Positions 9,571-21,884 of a stretch of 64,000 nucleotides of DNA are shown here, piece after piece. Origin of the DNA: Rhizobium album (GTDB lineage Bacteria > Pseudomonadota > Alphaproteobacteria > Rhizobiales > Rhizobiaceae). Position 1 is the first letter of the stretch; every line of letters starts with the position of its first letter. A program made the position numbers and the translations under genes. Under the pieces are notes generated by a model. That model did no database searches. It was not told the DNA's origin and saw only the letters and a program-made list of their open reading frames with translations. The stretch spans positions 310,001 to 374,000 of the forward strand of contig NZ_QFBC01000003.1 of the NCBI RefSeq assembly GCF_003122325.1, in the 5' to 3' direction.

Positions 9571-10499
9571 TTGTCCTCTCCCACGAGCTGGACGAAGATG
9601 TCCTCGAGCGAGCTTTGCCGCGTCGAGAGATCCTTGAAATGGATGTTTTCCGCCGCCAGTTGCCGCAGCAGCGTCGCGATCGTCGCCTGCTCGTGCTCAT
9701 GTTCGGCATCGAAATCATAGACCAGCGTATTGCCTTCGGCACCGATGGACAGGCCGCGAATGGCGAGCCCCGCCGGCAGGGCAACCAGCGGCTCGGTGAG
9801 ATCGAGGATCAGTTGCTTGCGGCCGAGCTTCTTCATCAGCGCCGCCTTTTCCTCGACGAGCAGCAGGCGACCGCCATTGATCACGCCGACGCGGTCGGCG
9901 ATCTCTTCCGCTTCCTCGATGTAGTGCGTCGTCAGGATGATGGTCACGCCGCTTTCGCGCAGCCGCTCCACCACCTGCCACATGTCCTTGCGCAACGTCA
10001 CGTCGACGCCGGCGGTCGGCTCGTCGAGAAACAGCACGCGCGGCTCGTGCGACAGGGCCTTGGCGATCAGCACCCGCCGCTTCATGCCGCCGGAAAGCTC
10101 GCGCAGCATGCTGTCGCGCTTCTCCCAGAGCGACAGATCACGGAGGATCTTCTCGACATAAGCCGGATTCGCTTTCTTGCCGTGCAATCCGCGGGAAAAA
10201 CTCACGGTGTTGAACACGGTCTCGAACTGGTCGGTCGTCAGCTCCTGCGGCACCAGCCCGATCAGCGTGCGTGTCTCGCGAAAATCCCGGATGACGTCAT
10301 AACCGCCGACCGTGACGTCGCCGCCGCTGGGATTGACGATGCCGCAGATGATCGAGATCATCGTCGTCTTGCCGGCGCCGTTCGGGCCGAGCAGCGCCAG
10401 GATCTCGCCCTCCTCGATGTCGAGGCTGACGCCCTTCAAGGCCTGGAAGCCGTTGGAATAGGTCTTGGTCAGGTTTCTGATGGAAACGATCGGGGTCAT
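9567..10499 (-). CDS. ABC transporter ATP-binding protein (exporter type)
   Basis: 310 aa from ATG 10499; a GTG at 10532 adds 11 residues but has no ribosome site. Walker [10 protein letters not shown], signature [15 protein letters not shown], Walker [13 protein letters not shown] and the switch histidine in [14 protein letters not shown] are all intact. The last ~90 residues form a C-terminal domain common in ABC-2 exporter ATPases. It partners with the downstream permease. The length and sequence fit the DrrA/NodI-like group; the exported compound is unknown. Confidence 0.9.
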   Translation of the reverse strand: MTPIVSIRNLTKTYSNGFQALKGVSLDIEEGEILALLGPNGAGKTTMISIICGIVNPSGGDVTVGGYDVIRDFRETRTLIGLVPQELTTDQFETVFNTVSFSRGLHGKKANPAYVEKILRDLSLWEKRDSMLRELSGGMKRRVLIAKALSHEPRVLFLDEPTAGVDVTLRKDMWQVVERLRESGVTIILTTHYIEEAEEIADRVGVINGGRLLLVEEKAALMKKLGRKQLILDLTEPLVALPAGLAIRGLSIGAEGNTLVYDFDAEHEHEQATIATLLRQLAAENIHFKDLSTRQSSLEDIFVQLVGEDK

Positions 10500-11025
10500 G
10501 GGGGAAACTTCTGCGGGATTTTTGAGGACCACAGCTATATAGCCGCTCCGCCCCCTGCGAAAAGCCCCTCGCTGAAAGAACGCACTGTTCCGGTTAACGG
10601 GATAATCAGCCGAAAACGCTGTAGAAGACCTGCAACGGGATGACGATCAGGGATATCCCGCCACCGCGCCCGCCGCAGCGAGAATATTATCAATCCGAAG
10701 GCGGCGGCATGTCTTCCCCTGTGGACAAAGCCTGGGGCACCATGCGGGCAGAGGGTGCGTCCCGGTTTCGTCATCAAACCGTGACGTTCTTCCAGCATAA
10801 GGGCCGCATGGCAAGCAACGCGACCCGCCCTGCCGCCTCGTCCTGTCCCAGGCGGGTCCGTGATCACCAATTCATTGCACCGCCGGTTTTTTCGCTTGAC
10901 CCGACGTTTTTGGCAGCACGCGTTTCAATAACGGATTTTCAGCACCGTCAACGGAGCCATTGCCTCAACCCCTCGCATTGGCTCCCTTTCAGCCGGCCCT
11001 GCGCCGGCTTCTTTTTTGCCGTCGT
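10500..11025. other. 526-base intergenic region
   Basis: Lies between the ABC ATPase (minus, starting at 10499) and the extensin-like gene (minus, ending at 11026). The left part should hold the exporter promoter. No convincing protein gene is present; open frames here lack ribosome sites and normal codon structure. The right end contains a plus-strand hairpin and intrinsic terminator, treated separately as a candidate small RNA. Confidence 0.6.
10940..11017 (+). ncRNA. Candidate small RNA ending in an intrinsic terminator
   Basis: On the plus strand a 7-bp stem (10953-10959 with 10979-10985) carries a 19-base loop with the C-rich stretch CCTCAACCCCTC. It is followed by a textbook terminator: AGCCGGC (10991-10997), five-base loop, GCCGGCT (11003-11009), then a T-rich tail to 11017. 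No plus-strand protein gene precedes it, and both flanking genes run on the minus strand, so the terminator is unexplained unless a small RNA ends here. The 5' end is a guess. I do not recognise a named rhizobial family. Confidence 0.5.
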
Positions 11026-12324
11026 TCAATCACAATGGCGGTAGCCGGATTTGCGGCTGCGAAGATCGAAGTGGAAATGATCCTTATGATGCGGATCGCT
11101 GCCCGGGCCGAGCACGGTGTTGAAATATTTGCAGCTGTCGCTGCGCACCGCCTTCAAGAGCCCCTTTTCGCGGAAGGCGAAGAAACCCTTCTTGCGCACG
11201 TCGATCTGCTTGCCGTTGTTGAGGACGAACTTGCCGACATCAATGGCATTGCCGCGGGCATGTTCCGACCAGGGATTGCGGGAGCCGGAATTCATCCGGC
11301 GGCAGGAATAGCCGCCCATCGGCACCACCGTCTTGACGCCCGACCAGTAGCGGCCGCGCGCTGCCGGCGCCAGTTCGTTCTTCACCCACTTGGCGAAGGC
11401 AAGCGTCACCTGGCAGTTCAGCTTCACCGCCGGCTTGACGCCGATGCCGCCGGAAAGCCCCTTGAGTTCGACGGGATAGGGAATGCCGCAGGTCGCGCCC
11501 TTGGAGATCGGCGCGAGGTCGGTGAAGATCACGCCCATGCGCTTGAGTTCCGCCCGGCAACTGCGTTCGGAAACCGGCATTTCGCCGGTCGATTGCCGCG
11601 CGATCGTCGGGTTTTCGGCGCGCGGCAGGAAAGCCACCTCCTGCTCTTCGTCGATCTTCGGCAGGCGCCGGCGCGGCTGTTCGGTATCGGAGGCGTTTTC
11701 CCAGCCCGACTGGCCGCCGATTTCCTGCTGCACTTCGCTTTCCGGCAGCCCGGCCTCGCCTGTGTCCTGCGAAGCAAGCTGCATCGGGTCGTCGGTGCCG
11801 ATGCCGTCGACCACCGGCTGGCTGGCATTGCCCTCGGCGATTTCCAACGCCTGCTCCTGCGCCAGCCCCACCACTGGTTGCCGGTTGCCGGTAGATGCGA
11901 CGCCAAGCCCGGCGTCCATGTTGACGCCGCCTTCCGGCACCGTCAGCGGCTGCACGCCCATGGCGGTGTCGAGCCCGTTGCCGGAGGTCGTCGCCTCGTC
12001 ACTGTCGATCATCGGCAGGCGCCTGCGCCCGACCGGTTGCCCGGCCGTCGTGGTGGTCACCGGCTCGACAACCGCCGTATCGGACAGGGATTGCTGGTTG
12101 CCGATCGCCAATCCGGCATCGCTGACGGGGTTGGGTGTCGAATAGGCCGTCTGCCGCTCGATTCGCCGTCCTCCCACCGGCTCGACGGGCTCGATCGCGC
12201 CGACGAGATCGCCGTCGTCGAAACGGGCGGATGGCGCAAGGCCGTCACCGGCGGAACAGGCCGCCAAAGCCGTCGACAGGAATACCGGCGCCACGGAACG
12301 CCGCAGAAAGGAACCAAACGCCAT
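11026..12324 (-). CDS. Extensin-like C-terminal domain lipoprotein
   Basis: 432 aa. The start has a lipoprotein signal with lipobox LAAC (Cys about residue 23). Residues ~30-245 are low-complexity, rich in V, P, G, N and D, and contain two similar basic/acidic modules (GRRRLPMIDSDE and PRRRLPKIDEEQ). The C-terminal ~180 residues are the extensin-like domain of bacterial proteins, with paired cysteines and SEHARGNAIDVGKF and DHFHFD; this metal-site arrangement resembles D,D- or L,D-carboxypeptidases such as MepA/VanY. It therefore probably acts on peptidoglycan in the periplasm. It is single and not in an obvious operon. Confidence 0.85.
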   Translation of the reverse strand: MAFGSFLRRSVAPVFLSTALAACSAGDGLAPSARFDDGDLVGAIEPVEPVGGRRIERQTAYSTPNPVSDAGLAIGNQQSLSDTAVVEPVTTTTAGQPVGRRRLPMIDSDEATTSGNGLDTAMGVQPLTVPEGGVNMDAGLGVASTGNRQPVVGLAQEQALEIAEGNASQPVVDGIGTDDPMQLASQDTGEAGLPESEVQQEIGGQSGWENASDTEQPRRRLPKIDEEQEVAFLPRAENPTIARQSTGEMPVSERSCRAELKRMGVIFTDLAPISKGATCGIPYPVELKGLSGGIGVKPAVKLNCQVTLAFAKWVKNELAPAARGRYWSGVKTVVPMGGYSCRRMNSGSRNPWSEHARGNAIDVGKFVLNNGKQIDVRKKGFFAFREKGLLKAVRSDSCKYFNTVLGPGSDPHHKDHFHFDLRSRKSGYRHCD

Positions 12325-12620
12325 ACAACAGTCTCTTCCGCAACGTTTGCCGCTCCGAAGTGCCGGAACGGATCAACTGTGCCAATTCAAAAAGCCGGGA
12401 AACGACATTTCTGTGTCCGAAAGGAACGCAGACGACCCGGAGATGCTCAAAACCGGCAACGGAATCGAACTTTAGCAAAAGATGGTAAACGGAGGGTTTC
12501 GGCATGTTTCTCCCCCCGTATCCTGTGACCATTCTGGGGTATCGTCGCCTTCGCGCTTGCCATGCAGGGGGCGGCGCTGTCATCTTCCCACTATCGCGTC
12601 GTCTCCATGGAGTCATGCAC

Positions 12621-13112
12621 ATGCGCCACAGAACCGGCCTGCCCCTGATCCTCGTCGCCTGCCTTGCGCTCACCTCGACCGCGCGGGCCGCCAGCCAGAA
12701 TTGCGAGGCGTGGACCGCGGGCCTGGAGGACGACGAAGGCGGCCCGACCATGACGGCCGGCGTCTGCAATTCGCGCCTGGAGCCGCCCGGCCAGATCCGC
12801 GTCCAGTGCGGCGGCGAAGGCGCGCTGATGCTGCGGTATCTGCCCGGCGGCAAGGCCCCTTATCCCGGAGACGGCTTCGAAACCGATGCGAGCTTCACCG
12901 ACGGCACGACCACCGTCGTCGCCCACCTCCTCCTCGAAGCCATGGATGGCGCGCTCACCACGGCGGTCACGGCCGGCAGTCCGCTGGAGGTCTTGCTGGC
13001 CAAGGGCAGCAGCCTGACGATCGCCCCCGCCCGCGCCGGCCTGAAGCAGGAGACCTTCACCCTCAAGAAATCGTCGGCCGCCCTCTCCAAGCTCAAGGCG
13101 AGTTGCCGATAA
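12621..13112 (+). CDS. Secreted protein of unknown function
   Basis: 163 aa from ATG 12621, with GGAG eight bases upstream; an ATG at 12615 is too close to it. A clear signal peptide (LPLILVACLALTSTARAASQ, cleavage after ARA) predicts export. The mature part has three cysteines (QNCEAW, VCNSRL, VQCGG) and a fourth near the C-terminus (ASCR), so two disulfides are possible. I do not recognise a family. It is followed 27 bases later by a thioesterase gene on the same strand, but no functional link is apparent. Confidence 0.7.
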   Translation: MRHRTGLPLILVACLALTSTARAASQNCEAWTAGLEDDEGGPTMTAGVCNSRLEPPGQIRVQCGGEGALMLRYLPGGKAPYPGDGFETDASFTDGTTTVVAHLLLEAMDGALTTAVTAGSPLEVLLAKGSSLTIAPARAGLKQETFTLKKSSAALSKLKASCR

Positions 13113-13139
13113 ACAGCATGACGAAAGCAGGACATTTGC

Positions 13140-13529
13140 ATGACAGACAATGAACGGCCGGCCGGCGAACTGACGCTGCGCACCCTCGCCATGCCGGGTG
13201 ACGCCAACGCCGCCGGCGATATCTTCGGCGGCTGGGTCATGGCGCAGATGGACCTTGCCTCCGGCATCCGCGCCGCCGAACGCGCCCACGGCCGCGTCGT
13301 CACCGCCGCCGTCAAGGAAATGGCCTTCCAGCTGCCGGTGAAGATCGGCGATACGTTGTGCGTCTACACCGATATCGTCGCCGTCGGGCGGACTTCGATC
13401 ACGCTGTCGGTGGAGAGCTGGGCACAACGATACCTGACGCCGCACATGGAGAAGGTGACGGGCGCCACCTTCGTCATGGTGGCGCTCGACGGCGACGGCA
13501 AGCCGAAACCCGTGCCCGCAGAAGAATAA
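13140..13529 (+). CDS. Acyl-CoA thioesterase (YciA-like, hotdog fold)
   Basis: 129 aa. A single hotdog domain with the YciA/BACH signature: TLAMPGDANAAGDIFGGWVMAQMD at residues ~14-37, where the Asn-Ala and Asp contribute to the active site, and a central VTAAVKEMAFQLPV strand. Such cytosolic enzymes hydrolyse short- to long-chain acyl-CoA and may tune membrane lipid supply. Complete and of normal length. Confidence 0.9.
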   Translation: MTDNERPAGELTLRTLAMPGDANAAGDIFGGWVMAQMDLASGIRAAERAHGRVVTAAVKEMAFQLPVKIGDTLCVYTDIVAVGRTSITLSVESWAQRYLTPHMEKVTGATFVMVALDGDGKPKPVPAEE

Positions 13530-13654
13530 ATCAAAAATTAATCATCGACACGACACTATAGACGCCAATTTTTCATTTTATTCTATCGGAACTCAAGAAA
13601 ATCTTGGTTGACGGCCCATCGTGAAGCCGGGGAAACAACAGACAGGACGAGACG

Positions 13655-15019
13655 ATGACCAACATTACATGGCTCAATCAGGGAATCGTCAGCCCGGCAT
13701 TGAAGGCGCAGCTCGAAACGTTGACGCGGTCGGCGGCGGATTACATCAACAGTTTTCTGGCACGGCCGGTCAATTTCGATATCTCGATGAATGTCGACAA
13801 TTCCTACCCGCGCTTTGCCGGCAATGCGACGACAACATCCGGCAACGATCCGGCCCGGCCGGATCTCTGGGAAGGCGTCGGCATCCACCAGGCCCGCACA
13901 GGGGTCGAGGTCGGCGGCTACGACACGCAGATGACCATCAACCAGGCCTATCTCGAAGCCCTGTTCCTCGATCCCACCCCGGCCACGAGCAACGACCTGC
14001 CGAGCGGCAAGACCGACGGCTTTTCCGTGCTGGTGCATGAAATGATGCACGGCCTCGGCTTCGTCGGCTGGACGGATTGGTCCACCTACCAGAACACCAC
14101 CGGTTATTCCGCGCCCTACGACTATCTGATCAGCGTCAGCAACGGCCGGCCCTACTTCGTCGGCGAGACAGCCATGCGGGTTTATGGCGACGCCGTGCCC
14201 TTGACCGCCGGCAACGTCTTCCATGTCGGCAACAGCAGCGGCGACGGCCAGAATCTCGTGCCCGACCTGATGAACGGAGTCGTCTATAATTACGCGACCC
14301 GCTACACGATGAGCGATCTCGACCTCGCCTTTCTGGCCGATTTCGGCATCGGCACGATCCGCTCCGATATCCTGAAGGCCACCGCCGGCGCCGACAATAT
14401 CGCTGCCGGCGGCGGTAACGACATCATCCGGGCCGCCGGCACATCCGCCGACATCTTCGACGGCGGCGCCGGTTCGGATATGGTCATCTACGCCGGCTCG
14501 CGGTCCGCCTACGGCAGCGACTGGCAAAACGACGGTTCCATCCGCGTCTCGAAGGGCGGGGCGACCGACAGCCTCTTCTCGATCGAGCGCATCCGCTTCG
14601 ACGACGGCGACCTCGTCTTCGACATCGGCAGCGCCAATGGTGCTGCCGCGTACCGCCTCTATGGCGGCGCCTTCGACCGGACGCCGGATGAAGGCGGCCT
14701 TCGTTTCTGGATCGACCAGTGGCTGGACGCGGGCCGCTCGCTCAAGGATGCTGCCGCGCAGTTCATCGGCAGCGCCGAATTCACGGGCCTCTACGGCACC
14801 GGCCTGAGCGACCGGCAATTTGTCGACCAGCTCTACCTCAACGTCCTGCACCGCGCCGGCGAAGGCGCCGGCACGGCCTATTGGTACGACTATCTGGCAA
14901 CCCACCGGGGCGAACGGGCGGACGTGCTGGTGCAATTCACCCAGCTTGCGGAGTTCGTCGGCAACAGCGCCGCCAACATCAACGACGGCTACTGGGTTAC
15001 GCCGGACAGCATTGCCTGA
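13655..15019 (+). CDS. RTX-like DUF4214 protein with HExxH metalloprotease motif
   Basis: 454 aa with no N-terminal signal peptide. Residues ~1-230 look like a metallopeptidase: VLVHEMMHGLGFVGW gives His128, Glu129 and His132. The metzincin third ligand (H at 138) is a glycine here, so a third ligand must lie elsewhere or the enzyme is atypical. Residues ~245-290 contain glycine/aspartate-rich RTX-like repeats (AAGGGNDIIRAAG, FDGGAGSDMV), and residues ~331-440 are a DUF4214 domain. This layout is common in alphaproteobacterial proteins exported by type I secretion. No type I transporter is adjacent. RTX plus DUF4214 suggests a surface or extracellular enzyme; the substrate is unknown. Confidence 0.8.
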   Translation: MTNITWLNQGIVSPALKAQLETLTRSAADYINSFLARPVNFDISMNVDNSYPRFAGNATTTSGNDPARPDLWEGVGIHQARTGVEVGGYDTQMTINQAYLEALFLDPTPATSNDLPSGKTDGFSVLVHEMMHGLGFVGWTDWSTYQNTTGYSAPYDYLISVSNGRPYFVGETAMRVYGDAVPLTAGNVFHVGNSSGDGQNLVPDLMNGVVYNYATRYTMSDLDLAFLADFGIGTIRSDILKATAGADNIAAGGGNDIIRAAGTSADIFDGGAGSDMVIYAGSRSAYGSDWQNDGSIRVSKGGATDSLFSIERIRFDDGDLVFDIGSANGAAAYRLYGGAFDRTPDEGGLRFWIDQWLDAGRSLKDAAAQFIGSAEFTGLYGTGLSDRQFVDQLYLNVLHRAGEGAGTAYWYDYLATHRGERADVLVQFTQLAEFVGNSAANINDGYWVTPDSIA

Positions 15020-15034
15020 CCGGCCAAGCGCCGC

Positions 15035-15388
15035 TTACGCCCGGAAAACGAAACTGGCGCCGAGTGCGATCAGCGCAAAGCCGATTGCGTGGTTCCAGGT
15101 CAGGCCTTCCTTCAGCCAGAAGACGGAAAAACCGGCGAAGACCAGCAGGGTGATCACCTCCTGGATCGTCTTCAGCTGCGCCGTCGTGTACACGGCCGAT
15201 CCGATGCGATTGGCCGGCACGGCAAGGCAATATTCGAAGAAGGCAATACCCCAGCTCGCAATGATGGCAATCCAGATTGCGCTGCCCTTGTGCTTGAGGT
15301 GGCCGTACCAGGCAAACGTCATGAACACGTTCGATGCGATCAGCATGACGATCGGCCACACGGCCGAAGGAGTGAAAAAAGCAGGCAT
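15035..15388 (-). CDS. DMT/DUF486 family small membrane protein
   Basis: 117 aa with four hydrophobic helices, the size of one half of a drug/metabolite transporter. The FAWYGHLK and QLKTIQEVITLLVFAGFS segments are typical of DUF486. Such proteins may work as dimers, but no substrate is known. Convergent with the RTX/DUF4214 gene, whose stop lies 15 bases away. Confidence 0.88.
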   Translation of the reverse strand: MPAFFTPSAVWPIVMLIASNVFMTFAWYGHLKHKGSAIWIAIIASWGIAFFEYCLAVPANRIGSAVYTTAQLKTIQEVITLLVFAGFSVFWLKEGLTWNHAIGFALIALGASFVFRA

Positions 15389-15722
15389 GGGGAATCACCT
15401 TGGAAAGTGCGGTTGGACCTGCACCATTTTGCCGGTGGGAGGAAGATTTCAAGAGGCTGGAGACCTAGAAATTCCACGATGCGCGCAAAACGGGTGCGCA
15501 GTGCAATATCCGCCCGGCCAACGCGCCGCGCCGGTTCATACATCCCACTGAAATTCTTTGCAGATTTTTTGCGAACGAACTCTTGGTAAAGATTCCGTAA
15601 GCAACCTGCGCTCGGCATTGAGCATCTGTATTAAACGAAAATTATCAGATCACGGATATGATCAGACTTGATTTCGATCATCAGTGGTTTGTGGGACGGG
15701 CGCCCGTCCGTCGTGGGTGGGT
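15389..15722. other. Intergenic region between divergent genes
   Basis: 334 bases separating the DUF486 gene (minus) from the GGDEF-EAL gene (plus). The part from about 15540 to 15680 is AT-rich and probably holds the GGDEF-EAL promoter. An imperfect repeat of ATGATCA and ATCATCA near 15658-15683 is the only symmetry I see. No gene is supported. Confidence 0.45.
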
Positions 15723-17720
15723 ATGGCTGACAATTATCAGACCGAGATCTCCGTCAGGGAGTTTCTACCGGAGATCAAAGCCGCCCAGGCGACGGCGATC
15801 ATGGCCGCCGTCAAATCCTCGATCTATTTCAACCTGTGCATCTCCGCTTCCGCCGTGCTGATTGCCGTGGTGGTCAACGGTCCCTCGGCCTCGATGTTCG
15901 TCTGGCTCGCGATCGCCCACACCATCCTAGCGTTGCGCTTTTCTTTTCAGCGCGGCATGGATGCCCGCTTCGTGGCGGCGGGACGGGCCGATACCGCCCT
16001 GCGCGTGCTGAGCTACGGCTCGTTCGCCAGCGGCATGGCATGGGCCGCCCTGCCCTTCTTTATCATGGATTTCAACGGCGGCGGCAAGGATGCCTTCCTT
16101 CTGCTGATCATGGTCGGCATCGCCGCCGGCGGCGTCATCAGGCATATCGCCTACAGTCCGGTGGCGCTGACCTTCGCCATGCCGCCGATGATGTCCATCG
16201 TCTTTACCCTTGCGGTGGAAGGATCGAGCGCCTCGACGATCCTGGCGCTCAATGTCGTCGGCCTTCTGGTCGTGCTTTACAAAAGCAGCGTCGCCGGGGA
16301 AGCCACCTTCGCCAACAACGAGCTGGGCAAGCTGCGGGCCACCCGACTGGCCAACTCGTTACGCGAGGCCAATGCCGACATCATGCAGAAGAATGCCCGG
16401 CTGGAAATGCTCGCCAACTGTGACCCGCTGACTGGCCTGTCCAACCGCGCCCTGTTCAGCAGCAGGCTCAAGGAGCATATCGCTTCCGCCGACGCGTTCG
16501 GCCAGGACGTCGCCCTGCTGATCATCGACCTCGACCGGTTCAAGTCGATCAACGATACGCTCGGCCACAGTGCCGGCGATTCCGTCCTGGTGCAGACGAG
16601 TGCGCGCCTGCGCGCCGTGATCGGCTCCAAGGGCGAAATCGCCCGGCTCGGCGGCGACGAATTCGCCATCATCGTCACCGGCACGGATGCCACCCGGACG
16701 GCAAGGCTCGCCGCCCGCGACATTCTCAAGAAGACCAGGGCTCCGCTCACGGTTGGCGGCGGTGCTTTCGTGATCGGCACGTCGATCGGCCTTGCCGCCT
16801 TTCCGCAGCATGCCGAGACCGCCGAGGAACTGCTCGCCTGCGCCGACATGGCGCTCTACGAAGCCAAGGAGCGCGGCCGCCGACGGCTGCAGGAGTTCAA
16901 CCCGCGGCTCAAGTCGCAGGCCGACCGCCAGCGCCAGATCGAACTGGATCTCGAAGAGGCGATCCGCGCCGGTTCGGTCGAGGCATGGTTCCAGCCGCAG
17001 GTTCTCCTGAACAACCGCGAAATCGTCGGTTTCGAAGCCTTGGTTCGCTGGACGCATCCGCGTCTCGGCTACATCACGCCGCCGGAAATCGTCCAGGCGG
17101 CCCAGGTCATGCATATCACCGACAAGCTGACGGCGCATATCGCCGCCGCCGCCTGCCGTCTGCTCAATCGCCTGCCGGAGCTCGGCCTGCCCGAAGCCAC
17201 CGTCGCCATCAACGTCTCGCCGCGCGAATTCTCCTTCTACTCGCTGGCCGACGTCCTGGGGCTGGTGACGAAACAGCACGGCATCAACCCGGCCCTGCTC
17301 GAAATCGAGATCACCGAAGAGGCGATCATCGACACCAGCATCGTCGGCAACGAGTTGAAGCGCCTGGAAGAAGCCGGCTACAAGCTTGCCGTCGACGATT
17401 TCGGCATGGGCCACTCCTCGCTCGCCTACCTGATCAGCCTGAAGATCGACCGGCTGAAGATCGACCGCTCCTTCGTCGAAGGCGTCGCCAACAGCCGTCA
17501 CAACCAGGCGCTGATCGCCGCCCTGATCGGTATCGGCCACACGCTGCAGATCGACATCGTCGTCGAAGGCGTCGAGCACGAGGAGGATGTCGAGGTGCTG
17601 CGCGTGCTCGGCTGCCGCATCGGCCAAGGCTATCTTTATGCCCGGCCGATGTCTCCGGACAAGCTCGACGGCTGGATCGACGCGCACCGCCAGACGATCA
17701 CCGCCCGCGCCGTCGCCTGA
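15723..17720 (+). CDS. Membrane-bound GGDEF-EAL cyclic di-GMP protein
   Basis: 665 aa from ATG 15723 (MADNYQTE), preceded by a GGGTGGGT ribosome site; an upstream ATG at 15684 adds 13 poor residues. About five hydrophobic helices in the first 200 residues form a membrane sensor. The GGDEF motif is intact (near residue 310, [10 protein letters not shown]), so cyclase activity is possible. The EAL domain also has its motif (near 438), EITEEAI, the loop DDFGMG (usually DDFGTG) and KIDRSF, so phosphodiesterase activity is also possible. Net activity cannot be read from sequence. It should influence motility, biofilm or exopolysaccharide. Confidence 0.93.
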   Translation: MADNYQTEISVREFLPEIKAAQATAIMAAVKSSIYFNLCISASAVLIAVVVNGPSASMFVWLAIAHTILALRFSFQRGMDARFVAAGRADTALRVLSYGSFASGMAWAALPFFIMDFNGGGKDAFLLLIMVGIAAGGVIRHIAYSPVALTFAMPPMMSIVFTLAVEGSSASTILALNVVGLLVVLYKSSVAGEATFANNELGKLRATRLANSLREANADIMQKNARLEMLANCDPLTGLSNRALFSSRLKEHIASADAFGQDVALLIIDLDRFKSINDTLGHSAGDSVLVQTSARLRAVIGSKGEIARLGGDEFAIIVTGTDATRTARLAARDILKKTRAPLTVGGGAFVIGTSIGLAAFPQHAETAEELLACADMALYEAKERGRRRLQEFNPRLKSQADRQRQIELDLEEAIRAGSVEAWFQPQVLLNNREIVGFEALVRWTHPRLGYITPPEIVQAAQVMHITDKLTAHIAAAACRLLNRLPELGLPEATVAINVSPREFSFYSLADVLGLVTKQHGINPALLEIEITEEAIIDTSIVGNELKRLEEAGYKLAVDDFGMGHSSLAYLISLKIDRLKIDRSFVEGVANSRHNQALIAALIGIGHTLQIDIVVEGVEHEEDVEVLRVLGCRIGQGYLYARPMSPDKLDGWIDAHRQTITARAVA

Positions 17721-17811
17721 GGCCTGCGCACCGTCGCGACAGGCGATGGATGTTGCCTTTTTGTACTCTTTGCCTCTTTTCTTTCCGGCGGACTCTCTCC
17801 ATATTCCGCCC

Positions 17812-20796
<2,985 letters not shown>

Positions 20797-20927
20797 CGGG
20801 CGACACTTGATCGCCGCCGCGCCGAAGCCCATGATGCCGGCCGCAGTCGTCGCCCTGGCGGCGTCGCTGCCTGTCCATGACCGTCCGCCCTCATTGCGGG
20901 CCAAGAAGCCATACGGGAGATTTTCGC

Positions 20928-21401
20928 ATGCGCCTTGCCACCCTCGCCGTCGGCCTGCTGCTGGCGGCAGCCCATGCCCTGCCCGCCGCCGCCGAAACCT
21001 ACAAGACGCCGCAGGCGCTGCTGAAAGCCCTCTACGCCTTCAGCCTGCACAGCGAGGACGGCGATCCCGATGCGCCGTCGCTTTATTCGGGCTTCTTCTC
21101 CGACCACCTCAACGGCCTGATCAAGGCCGACCGCGACAAGACCCCGGAAGGCGAGATCGGCGCTCTCGATTTCGACCCGGTCATCGCCGGCCAGGACGGA
21201 CAGCCGAGCGACCTCAAGATCGGCCAGCCGCTGATCCTCGACAATTCCGCCGAGGTCGAAGTCGAGTTCATCAATTTCGAGCCGGTCAAGCTCCACTACA
21301 CGCTGGTGAAACAGGGCGGCGGCTGGAAGGTCGATGACATCGCCAAGCAGGATGGCGAGTACCCGTGGAGCCTGGGGGCGATTTTCGCGGGCGGGCAGTA
21401 G
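20928..21401 (+). CDS. DUF3828 family secreted protein
   Basis: 157 aa from ATG 20928 with GGGAGA upstream. A signal peptide (LATLAVGLLLAAAHALPAAA) is followed by a domain that fits DUF3828 (TPQALLKALYAFSLH, FFSDHLNGLIKAD, ending WKVDDIAKQDGEYPWSL). The fold is related to NTF2-like small domains and is found in the periplasm; no activity is known. It lies 131 bases after uvrB and has its own ribosome site. Confidence 0.8.
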   Translation: MRLATLAVGLLLAAAHALPAAAETYKTPQALLKALYAFSLHSEDGDPDAPSLYSGFFSDHLNGLIKADRDKTPEGEIGALDFDPVIAGQDGQPSDLKIGQPLILDNSAEVEVEFINFEPVKLHYTLVKQGGGWKVDDIAKQDGEYPWSLGAIFAGGQ

Positions 21402-21610
21402 GCGCGGCACAAGCAAGGGGGCGGCTGGCGAGGAACCCCGCCCTGGCAAACCCCGCTCGAAGCCGGCGCAGGCATCGCCTTCGTCGTCAGAAAAGGCTGT
21501 CGAACACATAACCTTTATCTATCCGCGACTTCTTATACATGGGCTTTTAAATCTCTCTCAACCTCCTCCATGCTATTGCCAAGGCTGCCAGCCAGGAGAA
21601 GGAGAGTTAC

Positions 21611-21823
21611 ATGGCGCTGATCGATTTCAAGAACACGCACAATCAGCCCGTTTACGTCAATCCTGCGCACGTAGCCTATATTGCCGTATTCGAAGAGGAC
21701 GTTACGATCATCGCGCTGGCGGTGACCGGCGCTGGCGGCAAGCCGGTTGCTCTGTATGTTCGCGGCGACATCGATCATATCCATCACCGCCTGAGCACGC
21801 CGCCGATCCGACACGCGGCGTAA
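21611..21823 (+). CDS. Small conserved protein with FlbD-like sequence pattern
   Basis: 70 aa, with a strong AGGAGAAGGAGAG ribosome site. The segment HNQPVYVNPAHVAYIAVFEEDVTIIAL resembles the start of FlbD-type small proteins (xGxPVYVNPxxIxxI, then a beta-strand), although the remainder (KPVALYVRGDIDHIHHRL) is different. No flagellar genes are nearby, so I treat this as structural likeness only. Complete and probably expressed; function unknown. Confidence 0.65.
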   Translation: MALIDFKNTHNQPVYVNPAHVAYIAVFEEDVTIIALAVTGAGGKPVALYVRGDIDHIHHRLSTPPIRHAA

Positions 21824-21884
21824 AAACCGCCGCCGGAAGACGTGACTGGCCTTGCCGGTTGCAGCCCGTCAGGACAGCCGGAAC

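Noticed and set aside
10640..11044. 134-codon plus-strand frame in the long gap
   Set aside because: No ribosome site, odd composition, and it runs through the hairpin and terminator of the candidate small RNA.
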